Part shown: piece after piece, positions 37,619 to 46,808 of the stretch | Layout: every line of letters begins with the position of its first letter | How positions within the stretch are numbered: position 1 is the first letter of the stretch | NCBI RefSeq assembly: GCF_030161895.1 | Contig: NZ_BSVB01000001.1 | Coordinates: 992,001-1,056,000, forward strand | Reading direction: 5' to 3' | Length of the DNA: 64,000 bases | Origin: Pseudolysinimonas kribbensis | GTDB taxonomy: Bacteria; Actinomycetota; Actinomycetes; Actinomycetales; Microbacteriaceae | Made by a program: the position numbers and the translations under genes | The notes under the pieces: model-generated | What the model was told of the DNA's origin: nothing | The model's database searches: none | Seen by the model: the letters and a program-made list of their open reading frames with translations, nothing else

Positions 37619-38541
37619 TCACCTCCAGCTGCCGAGCTTCTCCGGATTGCGGATGACCCAGAGGCGCTGGATGCGGTGGTCGGCGACATCGAACGCGTAC
37701 ACCGCGGCTGTCGTCCCGTGATCGAGGGCGACAAGGCCGGGCTGCCCGTTGACGGTCCGTTCGAGCAGGGTCAGGACGCCCGCACGGGTGGCCAGGCCTA
37801 CCAGGAACTCGGCGATCCGATCGCCGCCCTCGATGGGGATCACGGACGCCCTGACGCGACCGCCACCGTCGGCCACGGCCGTCGCGGAGGGGTCGAGGAT
37901 CGCGACCAGGGCGCCGATGTCCTTCGCCTCCCAGGCCCTCTTGAAGCTCCGCACCACGGCAGCACGTTCGCCGATGGACGCCGTGACCGGTCTCGCGTCC
38001 TTGATCCGACGGCGGGCCGAGGATGCCAGTTGGCGGCACGCGGCCGGCGTGCGCCCCACGATCTCCGCGATCTCGGTGAACGGGTAGCGGAAGACGTCGT
38101 GGAGGAGAAACGCCACGCGTTCGGCGGGGGTCAAGGAGTCGAGGATCACGAGAAGGGCCATGTCGACCGACTCGTCCAGCGTGATCCGGTCCGCCGGGTC
38201 GGCGGCCATCTCGGCGCCTCCGCTTCGCCACTGCACAGAATCGGGCAGCGGTTCGGGGAGCCACTCGCCGACGTACCCCTCGCGGCGCACGCGTGCGGAG
38301 CCGAGCAAGTCGAGGCACACCCGGCTCACGACCGTGTTCAGCCAGGCCCCCGGCGAATCGATGGCGTTCCGCTGTTCTGCGGCGAGGGCATACCAGCGGG
38401 TGTATGCCTCCTGGACGGCATCCTGGGCGTCGGCGAGGGAGCCCAGGAGCCGGTAGGCGAGATTGAGCAGCGCCCGCTCGTGGCCGAGGAGCGGCCCCCG
38501 GATACGTCCTCGTGCCTACCGCCTGCTGTGTCGTCCACCAT
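37619..38541 (-). CDS. ECF41 sigma factor with fused SnoaL-like domain (copy 2, frameshifted in assembly)
   Basis: About 307 aa after repair. Region 2: ALLNLAYRLLGSLADAQDAV and SPGAWLNTVVSRVCLDLLGS; region 4: LTPAERVAFLLHDVFRYPFT and [16 protein letters not shown]. All three ECF41 landmarks are textbook: WLPEP in the linker, VADGGGRV and IRNPEKLGSWR in the C-terminal domain. The frame breaks at 38495-38499 (CCCCC needs one more C). ATG at 38541 has GGAGG just upstream and lies 15 nt after the CGTC of a perfect ECF41 promoter, so the gene is self-activating. Its likely targets are the VOC-LUD-SnoaL-FAD oxidase genes downstream. Confidence 0.9.
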
Positions 38542-38556
38542 GCCCTCCGCTTCTTC

Positions 38557-38583
38557 GACGAAGCAAGGGGCCGGAATGTGACA
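38557..38583 (-). promoter_or_regulatory. ECF41-type promoter of sigma copy 2
   Basis: On the minus strand TGTCACA (38583-38577), 16-nt spacer, CGTC (38560-38557), identical in sequence and spacing to the promoter before the epimerase gene. Confidence 0.85.
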
Positions 38584-38625
38584 TCAGCGGCCCGGCATCG
38601 CACGCGGCGCGGACTCTCATCGTGG

Positions 38626-38698
38626 AGCCACCTAAGGGAATCGAACCCTTGACCTATTCATTACGAGTGAATCGCTCTGCCGACTGAGCTAAGGTGGC
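38626..38698 (-). tRNA. tRNA-Thr (anticodon CGT)
   Basis: Full cloverleaf on the minus strand: acceptor GCCACCT/AGGTGGC, D stem GCTC/GAGC, anticodon stem ATTCA/TGAAT around loop CTCGTAA (anticodon CGT), T stem AAGGG/CCCTT with TTCGATT. Reads ACG codons. CCA is not encoded. Confidence 0.95.
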
Positions 38699-38760
38699 GC
38701 GCCCCTGAGGGGCCCTGACGAGTGTAGCCGAGCCGGGCGGACCGTCTCACCGAGCCCGGC

Positions 38761-39396
38761 TCACCGATCGAGGAGGGTCGGCAGCAGCTCGGCGAGCTCG
38801 GCGAACGACTCGTGGATGCGATCCGCGATGCCCTCGGAGGAGTCGCGTTCCGCGGCGAAGCACATCCACGCGTGACGCATGGTGGCGATGCACACGAGAA
38901 CGACGAGCCGCGCACGGCTGGAGCGGGCCTCGGGGGTCAGCTCAGGCTGCTCCATGGCCAGGCGACGGTCCACGACATCGGTGAGCTCGCCCTCGAAATG
39001 CCGGAACCGCTCCATGCGGATCGCCGAGATGTGCGGGTAGCGGTGGAAGACCTCCTTGCGCGCCGCCATGAGCTCGGCGTCGTGGAAGGCGTGCTCGGCG
39101 GCCGCGTCGAAGAGGTGGCCGAGGTCGGCGAGCAGGGGACCGCGCGAGGCGACGAACCGCTCGATCGTCTCGTCGTCCGGCATCTGCGGGCCCTCCCCGG
39201 CGAGGGCGGCCTCCTTGGACGGGAAGTAGTTGAAGAACGTGCGCGGCGAGACGTCGGCGATCCGGCTGATCTCGTCGACGGTCGTGGCCTCGAGGCCGCG
39301 CTCCCCCACGAGCTGGAGCGCGGCGAGCAGGATGGCGCGACGGGTCGCGAGGCGCTTGCGCTCGCGCAGGCCGGGTTCGACCGCCGTCTCGGACAT
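38761..39396 (-). CDS. TetR family transcriptional regulator
   Basis: 211 aa repressor-type protein. The N-terminal domain (residues 10-60) has RLATRRAILLAALQLVGERG, the HTH ATTVDEISRIADVSPRTFFN and YFPSKEAAL, all standard TetR_N. The C-terminal ligand domain is helical and of the MftR/TetR_C_17-like type (HISAIRMERFRHFEGELTDV). ATG at 39396. A TGCA-N5-TGCA palindrome just upstream is a likely autoregulatory operator. No transporter gene is divergent from it here; the neighbouring gene is the peptidase. The frame is intact. Confidence 0.88.
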   Translation of the reverse strand: MSETAVEPGLRERKRLATRRAILLAALQLVGERGLEATTVDEISRIADVSPRTFFNYFPSKEAALAGEGPQMPDDETIERFVASRGPLLADLGHLFDAAAEHAFHDAELMAARKEVFHRYPHISAIRMERFRHFEGELTDVVDRRLAMEQPELTPEARSSRARLVVLVCIATMRHAWMCFAAERDSSEGIADRIHESFAELAELLPTLLDR

Positions 39397-39406
39397 GGTC
39401 CTATTC

Positions 39407-39420
39407 TTGCATCCAGTGCA
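39407..39420 (-). promoter_or_regulatory. Candidate TetR operator
   Basis: TTGCATCCAGTGCA contains TGCA-TCCAG-TGCA, a short palindrome 10 nt upstream of the tetR start, in the position expected for self-repression. Confidence 0.45.
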
Positions 39421-39452
39421 TTTTTGCGCCCGCTGGCGCGCTGGAGCTCAGA

Positions 39453-39511
39453 GCGAAGGCCATTTCTGGCCTTCGCCGCGACGCCAGCGCCGAGGCCCGT
39501 CTCGGGCCTCG
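39453..39511 (-). terminator. Tandem hairpins after the peptidase gene
   Basis: Two perfect hairpins: GCGAAGGCCA-TTTC-TGGCCTTCGC (39453-39476) and CGAGGCCCG-TCT-CGGGCCTCG (39491-39511). The second ends directly before the minus-strand stop at 39513. They separate the peptidase gene from tetR. Confidence 0.7.
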
Positions 39512-39512
39512 G

Positions 39513-41055
39513 TCAACAGTGCGGGTCGCGGCTCGGCACCTTGTCGCTCACGAAGAAATCGTCGACCGCCGAATCCACGCAGCGGTTGCCCTTGTTGTAG
39601 CCGGTGTGCCCCTCGCCCGTGCGGGTGACGAGATGACCGTTCTGCAGCTCCTTCGCGAGGTTCTTCGCCCAGACGTACGGCGTCGCCGGGTCGTCGGTCG
39701 TGCCGACCACGATGATCGGCGCCGACCCGGCGGCGTGGATGGCGACGCGATCGCGCGAGCCGGGGAACGGCCACGTCGCGCACGACGTGCCGCCCCACGA
39801 CATGACCGGGCCGAACAGGGGCGCCTGCGCGTCGAGCTGGGCGGCCTGGCGGCGCATGTCGGCCGGGTCGGAGTCGGTCTTGTAGTCCAGGCAGTTGATC
39901 GCCTGGAACGCCTCGGTCTCGTTCGACGAGTACGCCCCGCTCGAGTCCCGGTCGTTGTAGGAGTCCGCGAGCTGGAACGCGATCGAGGTGCCGCCCTGGC
40001 GCACGTCGTCGAAGAGCTGGTCGAGGTACTTCCAGTTGCTCTGGTCGTACAGCGGCAGGATGATCGCGGTGAACATGGTGTTCGCGCCGAGCATGCGGCC
40101 GTCCTCCCCGCGACCGGATGCTGCTGCAGCTGCTCGAGGAGCTGGTGCACCTGCGTCACCGCGCCGTTCACCGTGCCGTGGAACGGACATCCCTTACGAC
40201 TCAGGCAGTCGCCGAGGTAGGCGCGGAAGGCGCTCTCGAAGCCCTTGGCCTGGGTGAGCGTGACGTCGAAGTCGCTCGTGGCCGGATCCAGCGCCCCGTC
40301 GAGCACGAGCCGGCCGGTCTTCCTCGGGTAGAGCTGCGCGTAGGTCGCACCGAGCAGCGTGCCGTAGGAGTAGCCGAGGTAGTTCAGCTTCTTGTCGCCC
40401 AGCACCGCGCGCAGCAGGTCGATGTCGCGCGCCGCACTGTCGGTGTCGACGTACTGGAGCAGCGCCCCGGTGTTCTTCAGGCAGGCCTGGCCGAACTGGC
40501 CGTTCTCCTTCTCGACCTGGGCGATCCACGCATCGGACCCGGGCGTGCCGGGCACGATCCCGTAGATGAAGTCGTCCAGCTCGCGCGAGCCGCCGCAGTC
40601 GACGGCGGACGACGCCCCGACGCCGCGGGGATCGAACCCGACGATGTCGAAGTGCTGCTCGAGGGTCGAGTCGACCGCATAGCTCAGGCTCTGCTTCACG
40701 AAGTCGACCCCCGATGCGCCCGGACCCCCGGGTTCACGAGGAGCGAGCCGATCGGCGTGCCCGATGCGACGTGCCGGATGAGCGCGAGCTTGATCGACGC
40801 CTTGCCGGGGTCCTTCCAATCCATCGGCGCGCGCGCGTCGGCGCACTGGAATCCGCCGGCGCACGCCTGCCAGTGCAGAACCTGCGAGTAGAAGGGCTGC
40901 AGCGCGGGTTCGACCTTCTCCCCCGTCGGCTTCGAGGTCGTCGAGTGCGGGCGCGCGGGTGGGAACAGCGTCGAGCATCCGCTCAGCAAAAGGGCCGCTG
41001 CGCAGACGGCGGCGAGGGCCGCGACACGGATCCGGGTGCCGCGGCGGGAAGTCAT
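39513..41055 (-). CDS. Secreted alpha/beta-hydrolase peptidase, tripeptidyl aminopeptidase-like (two frameshifts in assembly)
   Basis: Extracytoplasmic peptidase of the SlpD/TAP (S33) family, about 514 aa after repair. A lipoprotein signal ends in LLLSGCSTL. Motifs: LLVNPGGPGASG (oxyanion region), FDIVGFDPRGVGAS, nucleophile elbow YLGYSYGTLLGATY (Ser), and the C-terminal TAP domain PIIVVGTTDDPATPYVWAK with Asp plus TRTGEGHTGYNKGNRCVD with the His. Breaks at 40106-40109 (CCCC) and 40726-40730 (CCCCC), each needing one more C. ATG at 41055. Two tandem hairpins follow. Lipid-anchored, likely feeding on peptides. Confidence 0.87.
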
Positions 41056-41108
41056 CACGGGCACATCCTGCCAGGGCGGGCGTGCGATCCGGCTGAGCCG
41101 TCGCTCAG

Positions 41109-41190
41109 GGTCGCCGCACGGCGGCACTCTGCCCTCAGGTCGCCGCACGGCGGCACTGCGCCCCTAGGGTCGCCGCACGGCGGCGACCAG
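41109..41190. repeat. Three tandem copies of a hairpin-forming unit at the holB 3' end
   Basis: GGTCGCCGCACGGCGG occurs at 41109, 41138 and 41168 (periods 29 and 30 nt). The third copy is the end of holB (codons for VAAVRRP and the TAG); the other two lie downstream and repeat the same bases plus about 13 nt. Each unit can fold as CCGCCGTGCGGCG-type stems, so the array may terminate holB transcription. Confidence 0.75.
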
Positions 41191-42308
41191 CACCGCCTCC
41201 AGGGCGAGGGCGGGCGCGACGTTGCCCTGGATGCGCTCGCGCGCCGCGGCGATCGCATCGAGCGTGGCGAGCGTGCGCTCGGGCGTCGATGCCCGGGCGG
41301 CCGACTCGAGCTCGCCGAAGATCGCGAGGTTGACCGGTTCCGAGTCGACGTCGAGCTGCCGCAGCAGGATGTCGCGGTACAGCGACAGCAGGTCGACCAG
41401 GATGCGATCGAGCCCGTCGCGCAGGCTCCGCGTCGCGCGGCGCTTCTGGTCCTCCTCGAGCGCCTTGAGCTGGGCGCGCAACCCGGGCGGAACCGTGCCG
41501 CCGGGCTCGACGCCGAGCGAGCGCAGCGCGGCGGCGCGCTCCTCCTCGTCGCGTTCGGCGGTGATGGCCTTCGCGTCGGCGTCGGCGACCTCGAGCAGCT
41601 CCGCGGCCGCCAGCACCGCGCCGGAGACGCTCCGGATGCCGAGGGCGAGCTGGAGGGTGCGCGCCCGCCGCGCCCGGGCCTCGTCGCTCGTCGCGAGCCG
41701 GTGCGCCATGCCGATGTGCGACTGCGCCTCACGCGCGGCGCGCTCCGCGTCGGGGCGCGGCACGGCATCCCGGCGCTCGATGAGGTCGGCGACCTCGGCG
41801 ACGCTCGGCACCCGCAGCCGCACGGTGCGCACGCGCGACCGGATCGTCGGCAGCAGGTCGGCCTCGCTCGGGGCGCACAGGATCCAGACCGTGCGCGGCG
41901 GCGGCTCCTCGAGCGCCTTCAGCAGCACGTTCGAGGTGCGCTCGGTCATGCGATCGGCATCCTCGATGATCATGACCCGGTAGCGGCCGACGCTCGGCGA
42001 GAACTGACTCGTCGACACCAGTCGGCGCACCTCCTCGATCGAGATGACGACGCGCTCGGTGCTCAGCACGCCGAGGTCGGGATGCGTGTGCGCCTCCACC
42101 TGGGCATCCGTGACCGCGTCGCCGCCCCCGCGCGAGAGCAGTGCGGCGGCGAAGGCGTACGCCAGCGTCGATCGGCCCGATCCCGGGGGCCCGTGATGAG
42201 CCAGCTGTGCGCGAGGGTGTCCTTGGTGTCGCCGGCGGGGGCCGCCGCCGCGGTGCGCATGGTCGCGATCGCCGCGGCCTGACCGGTCAGCTCATCCCAC
42301 AGCGCCAC
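41164..42308 (-). CDS. holB: DNA polymerase III subunit delta' (frameshifted in assembly)
   Basis: Clamp-loader subunit, about 381 aa after repair. N-terminus ALWDELTGQAAAIATM, Walker A ITGPPGSGRST after a break at 42184-42188 (GGGGG on the plus strand needs one more G), then VISIEEVRRLVSTSQFSPSV, RVMIIEDADRMTERTSNVLL and ALEEPPPRTVWILCAPSEADLL with the sensor-like TIRSRVRTVRL. The zinc-binding Cys cluster of many DnaX/HolB proteins is replaced by GGGDAVTDAQVEAHTHPD. ATG at 42308. It is followed by tandem hairpins and preceded by tmk, the common tmk-holB order. Confidence 0.87.
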
Positions 42309-42352
42309 GGCTCGAGGCTACCGGCCACCACCGGGAGCGGGTCGCGTCCGGC

Positions 42353-43000
42353 TCAGCCGACCAGCTCGGCGACGCGGGCGCGGATCGCAGCGGCGAGCTC
42401 CTCCACCGGGAGCGTCGCGTCGAGCACGAGGAAGCGCTCCGGCTCGGCGGCGGCGAGCGCGAGGTACGCGTCGCGCACCCGGCCGTGGAACTCGGCGGCC
42501 TCCGCCTCGAGCCGGTCGTACCGGGTGCGCGCGGCGTCGAGGCGCGTGCGTCCGATCGCGGGGTCCAGGTCGAGCAGCACGGTCAGGTCGGGCAGCAGGC
42601 CCTCGGTCGCCCAGAGCGACACGTTGCGGATCTCGCCGCCGTCGATCTCGCGTCCCGCGCCCTGGTAGGCGACCGACGAGTCGAGGTAGCGGTCCTGGAT
42701 GACGACCTCGCCCCGCGCGAGCGCCGGCCGCACGAGCGTGGCCACGTGGTGGGCACGATCGGCGGCGTAGATGAGCGCCTCGGCGCGGGGCGCGATGTGG
42801 CCGCGCCGGTGCAGCACGATCTCGCGCAGCTCGTCGCCGAGCTCCGTGCCGCCCGGCTCGCGCGTGCGCACGACGGTGCGACCCGCCTCGGTGAGCCAGG
42901 TTTCGAGCAGTGCGGCCTGGGTCGACTTGCCCGCGCCGTCGCCGCCCTCGAACGTGACGAACAGACCGCCGCCGCCCGGCCGAGTGCGGCCCTGCGCCAT
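42353..43000 (-). CDS. tmk: Thymidylate kinase
   Basis: Phosphorylates dTMP to dTDP. 215 aa: Walker A VTFEGGDGAGKSTQ, DR(E/Y) motif TREPGGTELGDELREI, lid and substrate sites AADRAHHVATLVRPAL and VIQDRYLDSSVAYQGAGR, and LTVLLDLDPAIGRTRL. Short Gly-rich N-terminal tail. ATG at 43000; the gene begins 7 nt after topA and precedes holB by 44 nt, so topA-tmk-holB likely form one unit. The frame is intact. Confidence 0.93.
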   Translation of the reverse strand: MAQGRTRPGGGGLFVTFEGGDGAGKSTQAALLETWLTEAGRTVVRTREPGGTELGDELREIVLHRRGHIAPRAEALIYAADRAHHVATLVRPALARGEVVIQDRYLDSSVAYQGAGREIDGGEIRNVSLWATEGLLPDLTVLLDLDPAIGRTRLDAARTRYDRLEAEAAEFHGRVRDAYLALAAAEPERFLVLDATLPVEELAAAIRARVAELVG

Positions 43001-43007
43001 CGGGGAC

Positions 43008-45742
43008 CTACTTCTTCGCGACGGTGCGCCGGGCCGTGCCGCCCGTGCGCCGGGCGCCGGTCTTCGGCTTGGCCGGGCCCTTCGCCCGCTTGTCGGCGAG
43101 CAGCTGCACGGCGCGTTCGAAGTCGACGGACTCCACGTCTTCGCCCCGCGGGATCGTGGCGTTCGTCTCGCCGTCGGTCACATACGGTCCGAAGCGCCCG
43201 TCGCGGATGCGGATGGGCTTGCCGCTGACGGGATCGGCGTCGAACTCCTTGAGCGCGCTCGACGGCCGCCGAGCGCCGTACTTGGGTTGGGCGAACACCG
43301 CGAGCGCACCGGGAAGGTCGATCTCGAAGATCTGCTGCTCCGACTCGAGCGATCGGCTGTCGGTGCCCTTCTTGAGGTAGGGCCCGAACCGGCCGTTCTG
43401 CGCCGTGATCTCCTCGCCCGACTCGGGGTCGGCGCCGACGACACGCGGCAGGCTCAGCAGCATGAGCGCCGTGTCGAGATCGACGGTCGCCGGGTCCATC
43501 GACTTCAACAGGGATGCCGTGCGCGGCTTCGGCGCGTCCTTCTTGGCGGGCTTCTTCTTCGGCTTCGGCTTCACCTCGCCCGTGGCCGCATCGACGGTCT
43601 CGCCGCCGTCGGTGGGCTCCTCCGGGAGCAGCTCGGTCACGTACGGGCCGTAGCGGCCGTCCTTCGCGACGATGGTGCGGCCGTTCTCGGGGTTCTCGCC
43701 GAGCACACGGTCGCCGACCTCAGGCGCCTCGATGAGCTCGCGCGCCCGCGCCTCGGTCAGCTCGTCGGGCGCCATCTCGTCGGGCACGTTCACCCGGCGC
43801 GGGGTGTCCGATCCCTCGACGGGCACCTCGAGGTAGGGACCGTAGCGCCCGATGCGGAGGGTGATGTCGTCGGCGATGCGCACCGAGTTGATGTCGCGGG
43901 CGTCGATCTCGCCGAGGTTCTCGACGACGTTGCGCAGGCCCCGGTGCTTGTCGCTGCCGAAGTAGAACTCGGTCAGCCAGCCGACCCGCTCGGCCTCGCC
44001 GTCGGCGATCCGGTCGAGGTCCTCCTCCATCTCCGCGGTGAAGTCGTAGGCGACGAGGTCGGCGAAGTGGTCCTCCAGCAAGCGGACGACGCTGAACGCG
44101 ATCCAGTTCGGCACGAGCGCGGTGCCGCGCGGCGTGACGTAACCGCGGTCGATGATCGTGGAGATGATGCTCGCGAACGTCGAGGGGCGGCCGATGCCGA
44201 GCTCCTCGAGCGTCTTCACGAGGCTCGCCTCGGTGTAGCGCGGCGGCGGGCTGGTCTCGTGGCCCTTCGCCTCGACCTCCTGGTCGTCGAGCTCCTGGCC
44301 CTCGGTCAGCGGCGGCAGGTCGTCGCCCTCGGCGTCCGCGGCCGCGTCGCCGCGCGTCTCGGCGTCCTCCCGCGTGGCGTCGGTGCCCTCCTCGTACGCG
44401 GAGAGGAACCCGCGGAATGTGATGACGGTGCCGGATGCCGTGAACTCGGCGGTGCCGGCATCCGCGGTCGCACCGTCGATCGTCACGGTCGCGGTCGACC
44501 CGCGCGCGTCCGCCATCTGCGATGCGACGGTGCGCTTCCAGATCAGGTCGTAGAGCTTGAAGTCGTTGCCCCGCAGCACGCCGGCGAGCTCCGAGGGCGT
44601 CTTGAACACGTCGCCGGCCGGCCGGATCGCCTCGTGCGCCTCCTGCGCGTTCTTCGACTTGCCGGAGTACATGCGCGGCTTCTCGGGCACCGTCTCGGCG
44701 CCGTAGAGCTTCGCCGCCTGGCTGCGCGCGGCATTGATCGCCTGCTGCGACAGGTTCGGCGAGTCGGTGCGCATGTAGGTGATGTGGCCGTTCTCGTACA
44801 GCCCCTGCGCCACGCTCATCGTCTGTCGCGCCGAGAACCGGAGCTTGCGGGCGGCCTCCTGCTGCAGCGTGGAGGTCGTGAACGGCGCCGCGGGGCGCCG
44901 CGTGTACGGCTTGGACTCGACGGACGCGACACTCCAGCGGGCGGTATCCGCACGCAGCGCCGCGGCGAGGCGCTCGGCGGAGGCCTCGTCGAGGGCGACC
45001 GCGTCGTTCTTCAGGACGCCGCGGTCGTCGAAGTCGCGACCGGTGGCGATCCGGCGCGCGTCGAGGCGGACGAGCTTGGCCTGGAACGACGGCCCCCGCC
45101 CGTGGCGGCGAGCCGGGCCACGAGATCCCAGTATCCGGCCGACACGAAGGCGAGCCGCTCGCGCTCCCGGTCCACGACCAGGCGGGTCGCCGCGGACTGC
45201 ACGCGCCCCGCGGACAGGCCAGGCCCGACCTTGCGCCAGAGCACGGGCGAGACCTCGTAGCCGTAGATGCGGTCGAGCGCCCGGCGCGTCTCCTGGGCGT
45301 TCACGAGGTCCATGTCGATCTCGCGCGTGTTCTGCTCGGCGCGCTGGATGGCCTCCTTGGTGATCTCGTGGAACACCATGCGCTTGACGGGCACCTTGGG
45401 GTTCAGCACCTCGAGCAGATGCCACGCGATGGCCTCGCCCTCGCGGTCCTCATCCGTTGCGAGGTAGAGCTCGTCGGCGTCCTTGAGGGCCTTCTTGAGC
45501 TCGGAGACCGTCCTCTTCTTCTCGTCGCTGACGACGTAATAAGGAACGAAGCCGTTCTCGACGTCGATCGAGAACCTGCCCATGAGCCCCTTCTTGAGCT
45601 CCGGCGGCAGGTTCTTCGGTTCGATGAGGTCGCGGATGTGACCGACCGAGGCCTGCACCTCGTAGCCGTCGCCCAGGTACTGGGCGATGGTCTTGGCCTT
45701 CGCCGGTGACTCGACGATCACCAGCTTCTTGCTGTCGGGCAC
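43008..45742 (-). CDS. topA: DNA topoisomerase I (frameshifted in assembly)
   Basis: Relaxes negative supercoils. About 911 aa after repair. TOPRIM domain [20 protein letters not shown] and [15 protein letters not shown]; catalytic Tyr in [32 protein letters not shown] and [12 protein letters not shown]. The C-terminus has the four or so repeated GRYGPYL/GRFGPYV-type modules and a Lys/Pro-rich tail ([11 protein letters not shown]) typical of actinobacterial enzymes instead of zinc fingers. Break at 45093-45097 (CCCCC needs one more C) between ARLAATGGG and the continuation PSFQAKL. ATG at 45742. Essential, hence most likely intact. Confidence 0.93.
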
Positions 45743-45811
45743 GGTCCACCTTCCATTCGTGCGACACCATACACAGTCGTTCGCGGGGGTCGCTGACGTG
45801 CGGTCGACGGG

Positions 45812-46144
45812 TCATCGTGGCGGACCGGCCGTCGCGCGGGCGGTGAGCGGGATGCCGCCCACGGCGCCGGCGACCTGCACCGTGAGCACGAGGCCGTCCG
45901 CGAGGCAGCTCTGCAGCCGCGCCCCGTCAGCCGCCGCGACCCGCGCAGCGACCGGGCACGGGTCGCCGGGAGCGGCTCCGGCCGCGACGTCCGCGGCCGC
46001 GAGGGCGGCGGCATCCGCGGCGGCGAGAACCCGCTGGCGAGCCGCGAGACCGGCGCCGAGACCGACGACCGCGCTCGCGACGAGGGCGAGTGCGGCGACG
46101 ATCGCGACGGCCAGTACGGCCCCCGCCCCGTCATCCCGACTCAC
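45812..46144 (-). CDS. Rv3654c-like pilus-assembly-associated protein
   Basis: 110-residue protein of the helicase/secretion-neighbourhood locus. One N-terminal span AVLAVAIVAALALVASAVVG after the DDGAGA motif typical of TadE-like pseudopilins, then an Ala-rich segment LAAADAAALAAADVAAG and two Cys (DPCPVAA, LQSCLAD) that may form a disulfide outside the cell. GTG at 46144 overlaps the stop of the TadE gene (GTGA). Last gene of the Tad-like set; topA follows 69 nt on. The frame is intact. Confidence 0.75.
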   Translation of the reverse strand: MSRDDGAGAVLAVAIVAALALVASAVVGLGAGLAARQRVLAAADAAALAAADVAAGAAPGDPCPVAARVAAADGARLQSCLADGLVLTVQVAGAVGGIPLTARATAGPPR

Positions 46145-46527
46145 CCCGCGGCCCCCGGTCGATCGTCCAGGGCGCAACTCGTCGCCCCCACCGCCCCGAA
46201 CATCGCCGCCGGCCCGGCTCCCGTCACGCGCACTCGCACGCACACCATCCCGTCGTGCGGCGAGCTCGACCAGGCGGCGCCGGGCAGCTGTTCGCGCAGA
46301 TGCCGGCTGACGGCACCGGCAGGCTCCCCGCGGCCGAGGATCCGCGCCGCGTCGGCGGCCGCGTCCTCGGCGCGCACCTGGAGGGCCGCGACGCCCGTGC
46401 CCGCCAACGCCGCGACGAGCACGAGGATGACGGCCGGAAGGGCCACCGCGAACTCGGCCGCGACGGCACCGCTCTGCCGATCGGCCCGATGCCCGCGATC
46501 GAGATCAGCCCGCGACCGTGAGCGCAC
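46141..46527 (-). CDS. TadE family pseudopilin
   Basis: Minor pseudopilin-like protein of about 128 aa. The cleavage/hydrophobic segment is QSGAVAAEFAVALPAVILVLVAALAG, with the conserved Glu at +5-like position (shown as AAEFAVALPAVILV), followed by VRAEDAAADAARILGRGEP and a C-terminal pair of Cys. The GTG at 46527 is the only plausible start before this motif; it lies inside the DUF4244 coding end, overlapping by 23 nt. The gene order DUF4244-TadE-Rv3654c-like is standard for Actinobacteria. The frame is intact. Confidence 0.78.
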   Translation of the reverse strand: MRSRSRADLDRGHRADRQSGAVAAEFAVALPAVILVLVAALAGTGVAALQVRAEDAAADAARILGRGEPAGAVSRHLREQLPGAAWSSSPHDGMVCVRVRVTGAGPAAMFGAVGATSCALDDRPGAAG

Positions 46528-46684
46528 GGTGCACGAGATCCGTCAGCATGCCCTGCACGGCACCGGACTTGAGGATCACGACGAGCAGACCGGCGAAGCC
46601 GACAGCGGCCATGATCACGACGGCGTACTCGGCGGTCGCGGCGCCCGCGTCCCGACCGAGTCGCCGGACGCGCGCGGCCGGCAT
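46505..46684 (-). CDS. DUF4244 (Flp-pilin-like) protein
   Basis: 59-residue pilin-like subunit: short basic head MPAARVRRLGRDAG, then ATAEYAVVIMAAVGFAGLL (Glu at the +5-type position after the processing site) and a short tail VQGMLTDLVHRALTVAG. Shape and motif match DUF4244, the main pilin candidate in this locus. ATG at 46684 has no clear ribosome site; an AGGAG further up faces a start in another frame (46712 region), so the true N-terminus may be longer if one base is missing there. Confidence 0.75.
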   Translation of the reverse strand: MPAARVRRLGRDAGAATAEYAVVIMAAVGFAGLLVVILKSGAVQGMLTDLVHRALTVAG

Positions 46685-46808
46685 GGAGGAAAGGAACGGA
46701 GGGAGATTCGGGGCATGCGCTCCTGCTTTCGTTCGGGGCACGAACGGGTCGAGCCTGACGCCGTCGCCCGGTCCACGGCACGCCGGCCCGGCGATCGGGG
46801 GACGCGCC

